Assembly (NCBI RefSeq): GCF_001418255.1
Contig: NZ_LIPV01000001.1
Location: 124,001-188,000, forward strand
Reading direction: 5' to 3'
From: Thiomonas bhubaneswarensis
GTDB lineage: Bacteria; Pseudomonadota; Gammaproteobacteria; Burkholderiales; Burkholderiaceae_C
DNA: 64,000 bases
Part shown: positions 16,511-26,404 of the stretch, piece by piece
How the letters are laid out: each line of letters opens with the position of its first letter
Position numbering within the stretch: position 1 is the first letter of the stretch
Notes under the pieces: model-generated
Told to the model about the DNA's origin: nothing
Databases searched by the model: none
What the model saw: the letters and a program-made list of their open reading frames with translations, nothing else
Translations under genes and position numbers: made by a program

Positions 16511-18307
16511 TCAGGCGAACACCGCCTCGGTGTCCATCAGGTTCTTCGCACCACTGCGCGCCATGCGGATGGCCGCGGCAGATTCGGGATACAGGCGGCC
16601 GAAGTAAAAGCGCGCCGTCTGCAGTTTGGCCTGATAGAACGGCGAATCTTCACCCGCGGCGATCTTGCGCAGCGCCACCTGCGCCATGCGCGCGAAAGCG
16701 TAGGAAAACACCACATGACCGGCCACGCGCAGATAGGGCACGGCGGCGGCACCGACCTCGTCCTTGTTGGCCATGGCCTTCATGCCCAGCTCCATGGTGA
16801 GCTTCTGCACCTTGTCGGCCAGGTCGGCCAGCGGGTTGACGAACTCCTGCATGGCCTCGTTGACGCCTTCCTCTTCGATGAAGTCGGTGAGGATCTTGCC
16901 GAACTTGCGCAGCCGCGCGCCGCCGTCCATCAGCACCTTGCGGCCCAGAAGATCGAGCGACTGGATGGTGTTGGTGCCCTCGTAGATCAGGTTGATGCGG
17001 GCATCGCGCACGAATTGCTCCATGCCCCATTCGCGGATGTAGCCGTGGCCGCCGAACACCTGCAGACATTCGTTCGTGGCCTGCAAGCCGTTGTCGGTGA
17101 TGAAGGCCTTGACGATGGGCGTGAGCAGCGAGACCAGATCGTCCGCGTCCTTGCGCACCTCGGCGTCGGGGTGGTGCAGCGAACGGTCGAGTTCGAGCGC
17201 CACCCAGTAGGCCAGAAAGCGCCCGCCCTCGGTCCAGGCGCGCGCGGTAAGCAACATGCGGCGCACGTCGGGATGCACGAGGATGGGGTCGGCCGGTTTG
17301 TCGGGCGCCTTCGGGCCGGAGAGCGCGCGCATCTGCAGACGATCGCGGGCGTAGGCCAGAGCGTTCTGGTACGCCACTTCGGTCAGGCCGAGCGACTGCA
17401 TGCCCACGCCCAGCCGCGCCCCGTTCATCATCACGAACATCGCCGCCAGGCCCTTGTTGGGCTCGCCCACCATCCAGCCGGTGGCGTCTTCCAGCGTCAT
17501 CTGGCAGGTGGAATTGGCGTGTATGCCCATCTTGTGTTCGATGCCCGAGCAGAAAATGCCGTTGCGCTCGCCCACCGCGCCGTCTGCCGTCGGCAGGAAC
17601 TTGGGCACGATGAAAAGCGAAATGCCCTTGCTGCCCTCGGGGGCGTCGGGCAGCTTGGCCAGCACCATGTGCACGATGTTGTCGGCCAGGTCATGTTCGC
17701 CGCTGGAGATGAAGATTTTTTGACCGCTGAGTTTGTGGCTGCCGTCGGCCTGCGGCACGGCCTTGGTGCGAATGAGGCCAAGGTCGGTGCCGCAATGCGG
17801 CTCGGTCAGGCACATGGTGCCCGTCCACTCGCCCGCCACCAGCTTGGGCATGTAGAGTGCCTTCTGCTCGGTGCTGCCATGCGCGTTCAGCAATTCGGTC
17901 ACGCCTTGCGTAAGGCCGGGATACATGGTCCAGGCCTGATTGGCGGCGTTCTGCATCTCGTGCACCGCGCTGCCCACCAGATGCGGCAGGCCCTGACCGC
18001 CGTACTGTGTCTCGGCGGTGAGCCCCATCCATCCGGCCTGCACGAACTGATCCCACGCGGCCTTGAAGCCCTTGGGCGTGGTCACGCTGTGCGTGGCGGC
18101 ATCGAAGTGGCAACCCTCGGCGTCGCCGCTGGCGTTGAGCGGCTGCAACACCTCGCTGCAGAACTTGCCCGCCTCTTCGCACACCTGGTTGATGAGGTCG
18201 GGATCGACCTCGGCATAGGGGGGCATCTCCTTTAGCACGGTGGTGGCGTCGAGCACCTCGTGCATGATGAACTGCATGTCGCGCAGCGGTGGGGTGTATT
18301 GGGGCAT
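16511..18307 (-). CDS. acyl-CoA dehydrogenase
   Basis: 598 residues, longer than classic short-chain enzymes (about 380) because of an extra C-terminal domain seen in this dehydrogenase group. CLTEPHCGTDLG and ISSGEHD are the FAD and substrate signatures; FGGHGYIREWGMEQFVRDARI is the C-terminal FAD-binding region, followed by IYEGTNTIQ, where the catalytic Glu of the family lies. It introduces the 2,3-double bond into acyl-CoA. The ATG at 18307 follows GAGGAG. It starts 31 bases after the TetR stop, so the regulator and the enzymes form one unit. Confidence 0.93.
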   Translation of the reverse strand: MPQYTPPLRDMQFIMHEVLDATTVLKEMPPYAEVDPDLINQVCEEAGKFCSEVLQPLNASGDAEGCHFDAATHSVTTPKGFKAAWDQFVQAGWMGLTAETQYGGQGLPHLVGSAVHEMQNAANQAWTMYPGLTQGVTELLNAHGSTEQKALYMPKLVAGEWTGTMCLTEPHCGTDLGLIRTKAVPQADGSHKLSGQKIFISSGEHDLADNIVHMVLAKLPDAPEGSKGISLFIVPKFLPTADGAVGERNGIFCSGIEHKMGIHANSTCQMTLEDATGWMVGEPNKGLAAMFVMMNGARLGVGMQSLGLTEVAYQNALAYARDRLQMRALSGPKAPDKPADPILVHPDVRRMLLTARAWTEGGRFLAYWVALELDRSLHHPDAEVRKDADDLVSLLTPIVKAFITDNGLQATNECLQVFGGHGYIREWGMEQFVRDARINLIYEGTNTIQSLDLLGRKVLMDGGARLRKFGKILTDFIEEEGVNEAMQEFVNPLADLADKVQKLTMELGMKAMANKDEVGAAAVPYLRVAGHVVFSYAFARMAQVALRKIAAGEDSPFYQAKLQTARFYFGRLYPESAAAIRMARSGAKNLMDTEAVFA

Positions 18308-18338
18308 CGGGGTCTCCTCAAAGCGGGCTTGAATGGGG

Positions 18339-19112
18339 TCAGTGATGGTCGGCGTCGTTCGCCGCGAGATCTTGTGAAAGGCAGGGCAAAAGCAGCGGCA
18401 GCCCTTCGGGCGTGGCCCTGTCGCGCAGCAGGGCGTCGAGGCTGCGGCAGGCAAGCGTGAGGCTGTTGGGCAGCTTGAGCAGCCGGGCGTCGTGATGCAG
18501 GGCGAGGATGTAGCCGTGGATCTGGAACATGAGCTGCTGTGGGTCGGTGTCGGGCTTGAGGTGGCCGACCTCGATCGCCTGCGCGATGGCGCGGCGCACC
18601 GCGTCGTGCCAGGTCTGGATCATGGCCACCAGCGCATCGCGTACCGTGCCCGGCCTGTCGTCGAACTCCACCGCGCTGGAGATGTAGATGCAGCCGGTTT
18701 CCATCTCCACGCTCACCCGCTGCAGCCAGCGCTGCACCATGGTCGCCAGGCGGGGTATGCCGCGCGGCTGCTCGATGGCGCGGTAAAACACTTCTTGCTC
18801 GAACAGATCGTGATAGTGGCGGATGACGGCGATCTGCAGTTCCTCGCGCGAGCCGAAATGGGCGAACACGCCCGATTTGCTCATCTCCATGCGATCGGCC
18901 AGCACGCCGATGGACAGCCCCTCCAGACCGATGCGCCCTGCCATCTGCAAGGCGCAATCGACGATGGCCTGTCGGGTCTGCCGCCCCTTGGCCGAACCGG
19001 TGGGCGGTGCCTCATCACGCAGGGAAGCCGCCACCTTGTCGGCCGAGGTCTTGGTGCCGACCGTCCTCCGGGGGGCGCGACGCGATGCGAGGGGAGAGCG
19101 AACGGCGGTCAT
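18339..19112 (-). CDS. TetR family regulator of the fatty-acid operon
   Basis: 257 residues with an N-terminal extension of about 45 residues, then a TetR helix-turn-helix (about residues 45-95: RQAIVDCALQMAGRIGLEGLSI, ending in SKSGVFAHFGSREELQ). The C-terminal ligand domain resembles YcdC/FadR-like regulators of acyl-CoA metabolism. It heads a five-gene operon for beta-oxidation. A promoter and a palindrome immediately upstream imply autorepression; an acyl-CoA is the likely inducer, by inference. Confidence 0.9.
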   Translation of the reverse strand: MTAVRSPLASRRAPRRTVGTKTSADKVAASLRDEAPPTGSAKGRQTRQAIVDCALQMAGRIGLEGLSIGVLADRMEMSKSGVFAHFGSREELQIAVIRHYHDLFEQEVFYRAIEQPRGIPRLATMVQRWLQRVSVEMETGCIYISSAVEFDDRPGTVRDALVAMIQTWHDAVRRAIAQAIEVGHLKPDTDPQQLMFQIHGYILALHHDARLLKLPNSLTLACRSLDALLRDRATPEGLPLLLPCLSQDLAANDADHH

Positions 19113-19144
19113 GGGAGGGACGGTGCACGCGGCACGCAGAAAAA

Positions 19145-19185
19145 ACGAACGGTCGTACTATTTCTGATTCTCGCCGCTTTGTCAA
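19145..19185 (-). promoter_or_regulatory. promoter and operator of the tetR-beta-oxidation operon
   Basis: The minus strand carries TTGACA (19185-19180), a 17-bp spacer and AATAGT (19162-19157). Immediately downstream, at the expected start of transcription, lies ACGA-ACGG-TCGT (19145-19156), an inverted repeat of the kind bound by TetR regulators. Binding there would block initiation. Confidence 0.7.
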
Positions 19186-19210
19186 CCACAACCCGCAGAT
19201 GGGCCCAGGA

Positions 19211-19226
19211 GCCTGTCGGGCTTGGG
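19211..19226. repeat. 16-bp dispersed repeat, copy 1
   Basis: GCCTGTCGGGCTTGGG occurs here, in the tetR/molybdoenzyme intergenic space, and again exactly at 37033-37048 after hemA. Both copies are preceded by G-rich sequence and followed by GC-rich bases. Both lie outside genes. Confidence 0.6.
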
Positions 19227-19291
19227 TGCCGGGCGAATCGGTCGTTTGCCGCCTAAACTGCAAGCCGCTGCTCACTGCCCCGCCCACCACC

Positions 19292-21379
19292 ATGACCGAA
19301 ACCATTCTCGCCGCCGTCCCATCGGACGGCCTCGTGCGCGCCGCCTGTCCGCACGACTGCCCCGATACCTGCGCCCTGCTCGTCACCGTCAAGGACGGCG
19401 TGGCGGTGAGCGTGCGCGGGGATCCCGACCATCCCACGACCCACGGCGCGCTGTGCGCGAAGGTGTCGCGCTACACCGAGCGCACCTATCACCCCGACCG
19501 CCTGCTGCAACCCCTCAAGCGCACCGGTCCCAAGGGCAACGGGCAGTTCACGCCCGTGAGCTGGGACGAGGCGCTGGACGACATCGCCGCGCGCCTCAAG
19601 ACCATCGCCGCGCGCGATCCTCAAGCCATCCTGCCCTATTCCTACGGCGGCACGCTCGGCTTTGTGCAGGGCGAGAGCATGGCGGCGCGTTTTTTTCACA
19701 AGCTCGGCGCCAGTCTGCTCGACCGCACCATCTGCTCCACCGCAGGCGAAGCCGGACTGAACGCGGTGATCGGTGGCAAGCTGGGCATGGATGTGGAGCA
19801 GTTCGAACACAGCAAGCTGATCCTCATCTGGGGCAGCAACAGCATCACCAGCAACCTGCACTTCTGGACCTACGCCCAGCGCGCCAAGCGCCAGGGCGCC
19901 AAGCTGGTGTGCATCGACCCCTGGCGCAACGACACCGCCGAGAAGTGCCACGAGCATGTGCAACTGCGCCCCGGCACCGACGCGGCACTGGCCTACGCGC
20001 TGATGCACGAGCTGATCACCCATGACTGGCTCGACCACGACTACATCGAGCAGTACACGGTGGGCTTTGCCGCGCTGCGCGAACGCGCGCTGCAGTGGCC
20101 GCCGGAGCGCGCGGCGGCGGTCTGCGGCGTGCCGGTCGAGCAGATCCGCCAGCTTGCGCGCGACTATGGCACGCTCTCGCCTGCCGCCATCCGCATGAAC
20201 TACGGCCTGCAGCGCGTGCGTGGCGGTGCCAATGCGGTACGCGCCATCGCCTGTCTGCCCTCGCTGGTGGGAGCCTGGCGACATGACGCCGGCGGGCTGC
20301 TGATGTCCAGCTCCAACCACTTCAAGGCCGACGGCGCCGCGCTGGAGCGCCCCGACCTGCTGGCTGGGCGCAAGCCGCGCACGCTCAATATGGTGACCCT
20401 GGGCGACGACCTGCTGCGCTCATCCAGCCCTGCCTTCGGCCCGAAGATCGAGGCGCTCATCGTCTACAACAGCAACCCGATGGCCGTCGCGCCCGAGGGC
20501 AACAAGGTGCGCGAGGGCTTCGCCCGAGACGATCTGTTCACCGTGGTGCTGGAACATTTCCAGACCGACACGGCCGACTATGCCGACTATGTGCTGCCGG
20601 CCACCACCCAGCTCGAACACCTGGACGTGCACAAGTCTTACGGACACCGCTACTGGCTCGCGAACAACGCTGCCGTGGCGCCGCTCGGCCAGGCCAAGCC
20701 CAATACCGAAATCTTCCGCCTGCTCGCCGCCCGCATGGGGTTTGCCGATCCCTGTTTTGCCGAGAACGATGAGCAGATCGCCGCGCAGACCATCGCCGCC
20801 GACGTGCGCAACGGCGACATCGCCTGGGCACGTCTGAAAACCGAAGGTTGGGCCAAGCTGCCCGGCGCCACCGCCCCGTTTGCGCGCGGCGGCTTTCCCA
20901 CGCCTTCGGGCAGGTGCGAATTCTGGTCGCAACGCGAGCTCGATGCCGGGCGCGACCCCTTGCCCGAGGTGATTTTGCCCTACGAGAGTGAGGAGACAGC
21001 GCCCGAGCTTGCCGCGCGTTATCCCTTGGCCATGATTTCGCCGCCCGCCCGCAACTTCCTCAACTCCACGTTCGTGAACGTGGACAGCCTGCGGCAACTC
21101 GAAGGCGAGCCCGCGCTGCTCATCCACCCTGACGATGCAGCCCGGCGTGGCCTTGCCGACGGTCAGATGGTGCGCACCTTCAACGACCGCGGTGCGGCGC
21201 TGAGCCGCGCGCGCATCAGCACCCGCACCCGCCCTGGTCAGATCGTGGGTCTGGGCCTCTGGTGGCGCAAGCTCTCACCCGACGGGCAGAACGTCAACGC
21301 ACTCACGCACCAGCGGCTCACAGACCTCGGCGCGGGGCCGTGCTTCTACGACTGTCTGGTCGAAGTGGCCCCGGCGTGA
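19292..21379 (+). CDS. molybdopterin-dependent oxidoreductase (DMSO reductase superfamily)
   Basis: 695 residues. The N-terminus has a [4Fe-4S] motif Cys19-x3-Cys23-x3-Cys27-x27-Cys55, then domains typical of molybdopterin guanine dinucleotide enzymes (LILIWGSNSITSN, DPWRNDTAEKCHEHVQLRPGTDAALAYA, YADYVLPATTQLEH) and a C-terminal dinucleotide-binding domain. No Tat signal is present, so it is probably cytoplasmic. The substrate cannot be told from sequence. No Fe-S or membrane subunit is adjacent. The ATG at 19292 is chosen because the conserved N-terminus starts there; earlier in-frame sequence overlaps the tetR promoter. Confidence 0.88.
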   Translation: MTETILAAVPSDGLVRAACPHDCPDTCALLVTVKDGVAVSVRGDPDHPTTHGALCAKVSRYTERTYHPDRLLQPLKRTGPKGNGQFTPVSWDEALDDIAARLKTIAARDPQAILPYSYGGTLGFVQGESMAARFFHKLGASLLDRTICSTAGEAGLNAVIGGKLGMDVEQFEHSKLILIWGSNSITSNLHFWTYAQRAKRQGAKLVCIDPWRNDTAEKCHEHVQLRPGTDAALAYALMHELITHDWLDHDYIEQYTVGFAALRERALQWPPERAAAVCGVPVEQIRQLARDYGTLSPAAIRMNYGLQRVRGGANAVRAIACLPSLVGAWRHDAGGLLMSSSNHFKADGAALERPDLLAGRKPRTLNMVTLGDDLLRSSSPAFGPKIEALIVYNSNPMAVAPEGNKVREGFARDDLFTVVLEHFQTDTADYADYVLPATTQLEHLDVHKSYGHRYWLANNAAVAPLGQAKPNTEIFRLLAARMGFADPCFAENDEQIAAQTIAADVRNGDIAWARLKTEGWAKLPGATAPFARGGFPTPSGRCEFWSQRELDAGRDPLPEVILPYESEETAPELAARYPLAMISPPARNFLNSTFVNVDSLRQLEGEPALLIHPDDAARRGLADGQMVRTFNDRGAALSRARISTRTRPGQIVGLGLWWRKLSPDGQNVNALTHQRLTDLGAGPCFYDCLVEVAPA

Positions 21380-21870
21380 GCGACCCAGTGCTGCTGTCGG
21401 CGTTCGATGCCGAGAACGCCTATCTCGCATTCGATGGCCTGTGGTGCTCGGGTCAGCTCAGCGCAGCCGACGTCGCCCGCTTGCCTGCATTGGGCGTGAA
21501 CACCGTCATCAATCTGGCGCCGCCCCATGCTTCGAAGGTTCTGCCCGGCGAAGCCGAGCAGGTCACCGCGCTGGGGCTGAACTATGTGCAGATTCCGGTG
21601 ATCTGGGATGCGCCCGAGCCCGACCAGTTCGAGCTATTCGTGGGCGTGATGACCGCTGTTGGGCATAAGCCCGTCTGGCTGCATTGCGCGAAAAACATGC
21701 GGGCTTCGGCCTTCGTCTACCTCTACCGCCTGCTCATTCGCGGCGAGGACGAATCGCTGGCGGTCTGGCCGATGTCGCAGGTCTGGACGCCGAACCCCAC
21801 TTGGCAACGATGGATCGGCGCGGTGCGCCACGCCCGCGGTGCCGACCCGGCGCAGCCCGAACCACGCTGA
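21376..21870 (+). CDS. protein tyrosine phosphatase-like protein with a shortened active loop
   Basis: 164 residues from GTG at 21376, whose codon overlaps the upstream TGA (GTGA), implying translational coupling with the molybdoenzyme. The fold pattern matches dual-specificity phosphatase-like proteins: VNTVINLAPP strand, then WLHCAKNMRASAF. The loop reads HCAKNMRAS, i.e. Cys-x4-Arg-x-Ser instead of the classical Cys-x5-Arg. It may be an active variant or a degenerate relative. Substrate unknown. Confidence 0.75.
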   Translation: MSDPVLLSAFDAENAYLAFDGLWCSGQLSAADVARLPALGVNTVINLAPPHASKVLPGEAEQVTALGLNYVQIPVIWDAPEPDQFELFVGVMTAVGHKPVWLHCAKNMRASAFVYLYRLLIRGEDESLAVWPMSQVWTPNPTWQRWIGAVRHARGADPAQPEPR

Positions 21871-21895
21871 GCATCCGGTCTGCGCGACGAGTCGC

Positions 21896-23890
21896 TCAAA
21901 CCCCGGCGCGCTGCATCGACGCCAGGAAGGTCTTGGCATCCTCGAAGCCGACCACGCGCCCCACTTCCTTGCCCCCCTTGAAGAAGATGATGCCGGGCGG
22001 GCCGAACAACTGGAAGCGTTTGAGCAGTGCCTTGTCGTCGGCGGTGTTGTTCGTCACGTCGGCCTGAATCAAGGTGAAGCCTGCCATCTGTCGCGCCACG
22101 GCCGGGTCGGTGAAGGTGAAGTGCTCCATCTCCTTGCACGAGACGCACCAGTCAGCATAGAAGTCAAGCATCACGGGTTTGCTGCTTGCGGCCACGATGC
22201 GGTCGAGATCCGTCACGGTCTTGATGCGCTGGAACTGCACCGCGGGTGCCGCAGCATTCTCGCCGGCGGTGCCGCCCAGACCGGCCAGAGGCTGCAGCAG
22301 GTTGCGGTTGCCCGAGGCCAGCCCGACCAGCAGCACCACACCGGCCACCGCCAGCGCCACGCCGAAACCCTTGAACAGCCGCTTCCAGCCCGAGGCCTCG
22401 TCGGGCAGGCGGTCGAAAACCCGCAGATAGCTCGCGCTGATGAGAAACAGCAGCGCCCACAGCACCATCAGCAGCCAAGTCGGCAGAACCGGTGCGATCA
22501 TGTAGAGGGCCGTGGCAATGAGCAGCACGCCGAAGAAGGCCTTGACCCCGTCCATCCAGCCCCCGGCTCTGGGCAGCAGCGTCCCCGCCCCCAGCCCGAC
22601 GAGCAGCAGCGGCAGGCTCATGCCGGCAGCCAGTGAGAACAGCGCCACGCCGCCGATCAAGGCGTTGCCGGTCTGGCTGATGTAGAGCAGCGCACCGGCC
22701 AGCGGTGCAGCCACGCAAGGCCCGACGATCAGCGCCGAAATCCCGCCCATGACGAACACACCGGCGAAATGTCCGCCCTGCATCTTGTCGGACGTGGAAG
22801 ACAGCTTGCTTTGCAGACTGCTTGGCACCTGCAGTTCATAGAAACCGAACATCGACAGCGACAGCAGCACCAGCAGCGCGGCAAACACCGACAGCACCCA
22901 GGGGTTCTGCAGCGAGGCGGCCAGACCCTGACCGAGCAACCCGGCCGCCACGCCAAAGGCCGTGTACACGATGGCCATGCCCAGCGAATAGGCCACGGCC
23001 AGCGCGAAGCCCCGACCGCGCGAGACCTTCTCGCCCTGGCCGACGATGATGCTCGACAGAATCGGGATCATCGGCAACACGCAGGGCGTGAACGCCAGCA
23101 GCAGGCCGAACACAAGGAACATGGGAACGATGGACAGCAGGCTGCCCGAAGCCAGCGCGGCACCTATGCGCGAGGATTCGCCGCCCGACGCCACGACTGG
23201 CGCCGCAGCCGGTGGCGCCGCGCCTTGGCCTGCGCCTGCCCCAGGCGCGATCGATGGCGCTGACGCTGAAGCGGCACTGGTGGCCTTCGCACCGCTTGCC
23301 GCCCCCATCAGCCCCTGGACCAGTCCGCTGGCCCCGCTCGCTCCGGCGGCGGGCGCTGCGGCGCCTTCGTCGTCCGGCTCGCTAATGGTCACCGTGCCAT
23401 TGCCACCGAATCCGCTGAGGCTCACGGTGGCTAGCTTTTCGATGGGCGGATAGCAAAGCCCGGCATCCGCACAGCCCTGATACGTCACCAGCATCTTGAA
23501 GCTCGCGGGCGCCTTGAGCACCGGCAAGGGAATGGACACCAGATCGCGGTAATGCGCCACCTCATGTCCAAGGTTTTTGTCGAAGATGACATGCGCTGGA
23601 GGAAATCCGGGCTTACCCAATTCCACGCCCGGGGTCTGCGATTCGAAGTGGAATCGCTCCTGGTACATGTAATAGCCCTTGGCCGCCTTGAACTGCAGCA
23701 AGACCGTCTTGGCATCCTGCGCCTTGGCGCTGAACTGGAAGGCTTCATCCGGCGGCAGAAAATCACCCTGCTGCGCCTGCGCCAGGGGCAGGATCAGCCC
23801 CGCCCAGAGCAGCGACAAGCCGAGCACGACACGGCCGAGCAGGCCCCAGAGTCCTGGCTTTATGGATGCGGATGAATCATGGCTGGGCAT
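21896..23890 (-). CDS. dsbD: thiol:disulfide interchange protein DsbD
   Basis: 664 residues with the full three-domain layout: signal segment (about 15-40), periplasmic alpha domain with CADAGLC, an Ala/Gly/Pro-rich linker (about 175-235), eight-helix beta domain with the redox cysteines in FTPCVLPMIP and VGPCVAAPL, and a C-terminal thioredoxin gamma domain with WCVSC. It moves electrons from cytoplasmic thioredoxin to periplasmic partners, among them the apocytochrome c maturation pathway, relevant to the cytochromes in this window. The linker is longer than in E. coli. Confidence 0.95.
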   Translation of the reverse strand: MPSHDSSASIKPGLWGLLGRVVLGLSLLWAGLILPLAQAQQGDFLPPDEAFQFSAKAQDAKTVLLQFKAAKGYYMYQERFHFESQTPGVELGKPGFPPAHVIFDKNLGHEVAHYRDLVSIPLPVLKAPASFKMLVTYQGCADAGLCYPPIEKLATVSLSGFGGNGTVTISEPDDEGAAAPAAGASGASGLVQGLMGAASGAKATSAASASAPSIAPGAGAGQGAAPPAAAPVVASGGESSRIGAALASGSLLSIVPMFLVFGLLLAFTPCVLPMIPILSSIIVGQGEKVSRGRGFALAVAYSLGMAIVYTAFGVAAGLLGQGLAASLQNPWVLSVFAALLVLLSLSMFGFYELQVPSSLQSKLSSTSDKMQGGHFAGVFVMGGISALIVGPCVAAPLAGALLYISQTGNALIGGVALFSLAAGMSLPLLLVGLGAGTLLPRAGGWMDGVKAFFGVLLIATALYMIAPVLPTWLLMVLWALLFLISASYLRVFDRLPDEASGWKRLFKGFGVALAVAGVVLLVGLASGNRNLLQPLAGLGGTAGENAAAPAVQFQRIKTVTDLDRIVAASSKPVMLDFYADWCVSCKEMEHFTFTDPAVARQMAGFTLIQADVTNNTADDKALLKRFQLFGPPGIIFFKGGKEVGRVVGFEDAKTFLASMQRAGV

Positions 23891-24057
23891 GAACGGTCTC
23901 CCTGATCTTGTGATGTTGTCGGACGAGGCGCTGCAAACTGACAGTGCGCATGCGATAGCTCCCGAAATATAAGTCCAAGTGCATATTTGAATGCCTTAGG
24001 GCTAGCCCTGCTGTGCTCTGCACTCATTGCCCTTGGCGGGGCTGGGAGAAGCTGGAT

Positions 24058-24840
24058 TCATGCGCGAAAGCGTCGTTGCGTCAGGGTGCGAGCCAGCCAC
24101 CAGGCCAACAGCAGATCCGCGCCGAGCACGACGAGATGCAGTCCCGCCTTCGCATCGAAATGCCCGAAAAACAGCGGACGTACCAGTTCCACCGCGGCAT
24201 GCAGGGGAAGCACCTGCGCCAGCCATTGCAGCGGCTTGGGCAGGGAAGTCAGCGGAAAGTACACGCCCGACAGAAAGGTCATCGGCGTGAGCACCAGGGT
24301 GAAGTAATAGGTGAAGAAGTCGTAGCCCCTTGCCTTGGCATTGACGATGAGACCGATGGCCGAGAACACCAGCCCGGTGAGCAGCAGCAAGGGCAGCGCG
24401 AGGAGCAGCGTCCATTCGCGGCTGATGCCCAGCGCCACAATGACGACCAGAATGGCCACACCGCTGAACACCGATTTGCTCGCCGCCCAGGTGAGCTCGC
24501 CAAGCAGCACATCGTCGAGCGAGGTGGGCGTGACGCGGATGGCGTCCCAGGTCTTCTGCACATGCATGCGGGAAAACGCCGAATACAGCGCCTCGAAGCT
24601 GGCCGCCATCATCACGCTCATGCAGATCGCGCCGGAGGCGAGGAACTGAATGTAGGGCACGCCGTCCACCGTGCCCACCAGCGCACCCACGCCAAAGCCG
24701 AAGGCCACCAGGGTAATCAGCGGTTCGGCGATATTACCGACCAAGCTGGGAATGGCCAGTTTCTTCCAGACCAAAAAATTGCGCCGCCAGATGGGAAAGA
24801 AGCGCCAGCGGTGTCGCTCGATCACGGAAGTTTGGGGCAT
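24058..24840 (-). CDS. ABC-2 type transporter permease (NodJ-like)
   Basis: 260 residues with six predicted helices, the size of NodJ-like ABC-2 permeases. The start MPQTSVIERHRWRFF at 24840 precedes the first helix; the C-terminal region contains FLSGVYFPLTSLP, a hallmark of this family. It pairs with the ATPase gene upstream (14-base gap). Such transporters export lipids, polysaccharides or drugs; the cargo here is unknown. Confidence 0.9.
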   Translation of the reverse strand: MPQTSVIERHRWRFFPIWRRNFLVWKKLAIPSLVGNIAEPLITLVAFGFGVGALVGTVDGVPYIQFLASGAICMSVMMAASFEALYSAFSRMHVQKTWDAIRVTPTSLDDVLLGELTWAASKSVFSGVAILVVIVALGISREWTLLLALPLLLLTGLVFSAIGLIVNAKARGYDFFTYYFTLVLTPMTFLSGVYFPLTSLPKPLQWLAQVLPLHAAVELVRPLFFGHFDAKAGLHLVVLGADLLLAWWLARTLTQRRFRA

Positions 24841-24854
24841 GGCTGAAACGCTGC

Positions 24855-25808
<954 letters not shown>

Positions 25809-25843
25809 GCTAAGGGCAAGCCGTGAAGTCTGCCGCCATCATG

Positions 25844-25872
25844 AAAAAAGCGCCAGCAGGGCTGGCGCTTTT
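25844..25872 (-). terminator. terminator of the ribosomal protein/rpoA operon
   Basis: On the minus strand a 10-bp stem AAGCGCCAGC/GCTGGCGCTT with a 3-nt loop is followed by six T residues. It lies about 30 bases after the rplQ stop and ends the spc-alpha block. Confidence 0.9.
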
Positions 25873-25902
25873 CGGCATGTAGCAGGGCACAGCGCCCCAC
25901 GT

Positions 25903-26298
25903 TTACTCCGATTTGTCTTCCACCGGGGCAGCATCGACATCGGGACGATCGACCAGCTCGATCAGGGCCATGGGGGCGTTGTCACCCACGCGGAAACCGA
26001 ACTTCAGCGTGCGGGTGTAGCCTCCCGGGCGGGTCTGATAACGCGGGCCGAGCACGTCGAACAGCTTGGTGACCGAGTCGCGGTTGCGCAGGCGATCGAA
26101 CGCCAGACGGCGATTGGCCAGCGAAGGTTTCTTGCCCAGCGTGATCAGGGGCTCCACCACGGCGCGCAGCTCTTTGGCCTTGGGCAGGGTGGTCTTGATG
26201 GCCTCGTGCTCGATCAGCGAATTGGCCATGTTGCGAAACATGGCCTTGCGATGGCTGGAGGTGCGATTGAGTTTGCGAAGTCCGTTTCCGTGACGCAT
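25903..26298 (-). CDS. rplQ: 50S ribosomal protein L17
   Basis: 131 residues starting [17 protein letters not shown], the conserved N-terminus of L17, a large-subunit protein near the peptide exit tunnel. The last about 15 residues are an acidic, low-complexity tail ([12 protein letters not shown]) that is variable in the family. It is the last gene of the alpha operon, after rpoA, with a terminator downstream. Confidence 0.98.
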   Translation of the reverse strand: MRHGNGLRKLNRTSSHRKAMFRNMANSLIEHEAIKTTLPKAKELRAVVEPLITLGKKPSLANRRLAFDRLRNRDSVTKLFDVLGPRYQTRPGGYTRTLKFGFRVGDNAPMALIELVDRPDVDAAPVEDKSE

Positions 26299-26404
26299 GG
26301 TGCTTTCCTTTCCTTATGAATCAGGCCAGCCGTATCAGGTACTGGCCCCGCACTGCCGGGTACTCCACCCGGCCAATCGAGAATGTGAGAGCGTTGAGAA
26401 TGGC

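Noticed and set aside
23998-24009. AGGGCTAGCCCT perfect palindrome upstream of dsbD
   Set aside because: It is a short 12-bp palindrome without spacing from or relation to a clear promoter; no evidence for function.
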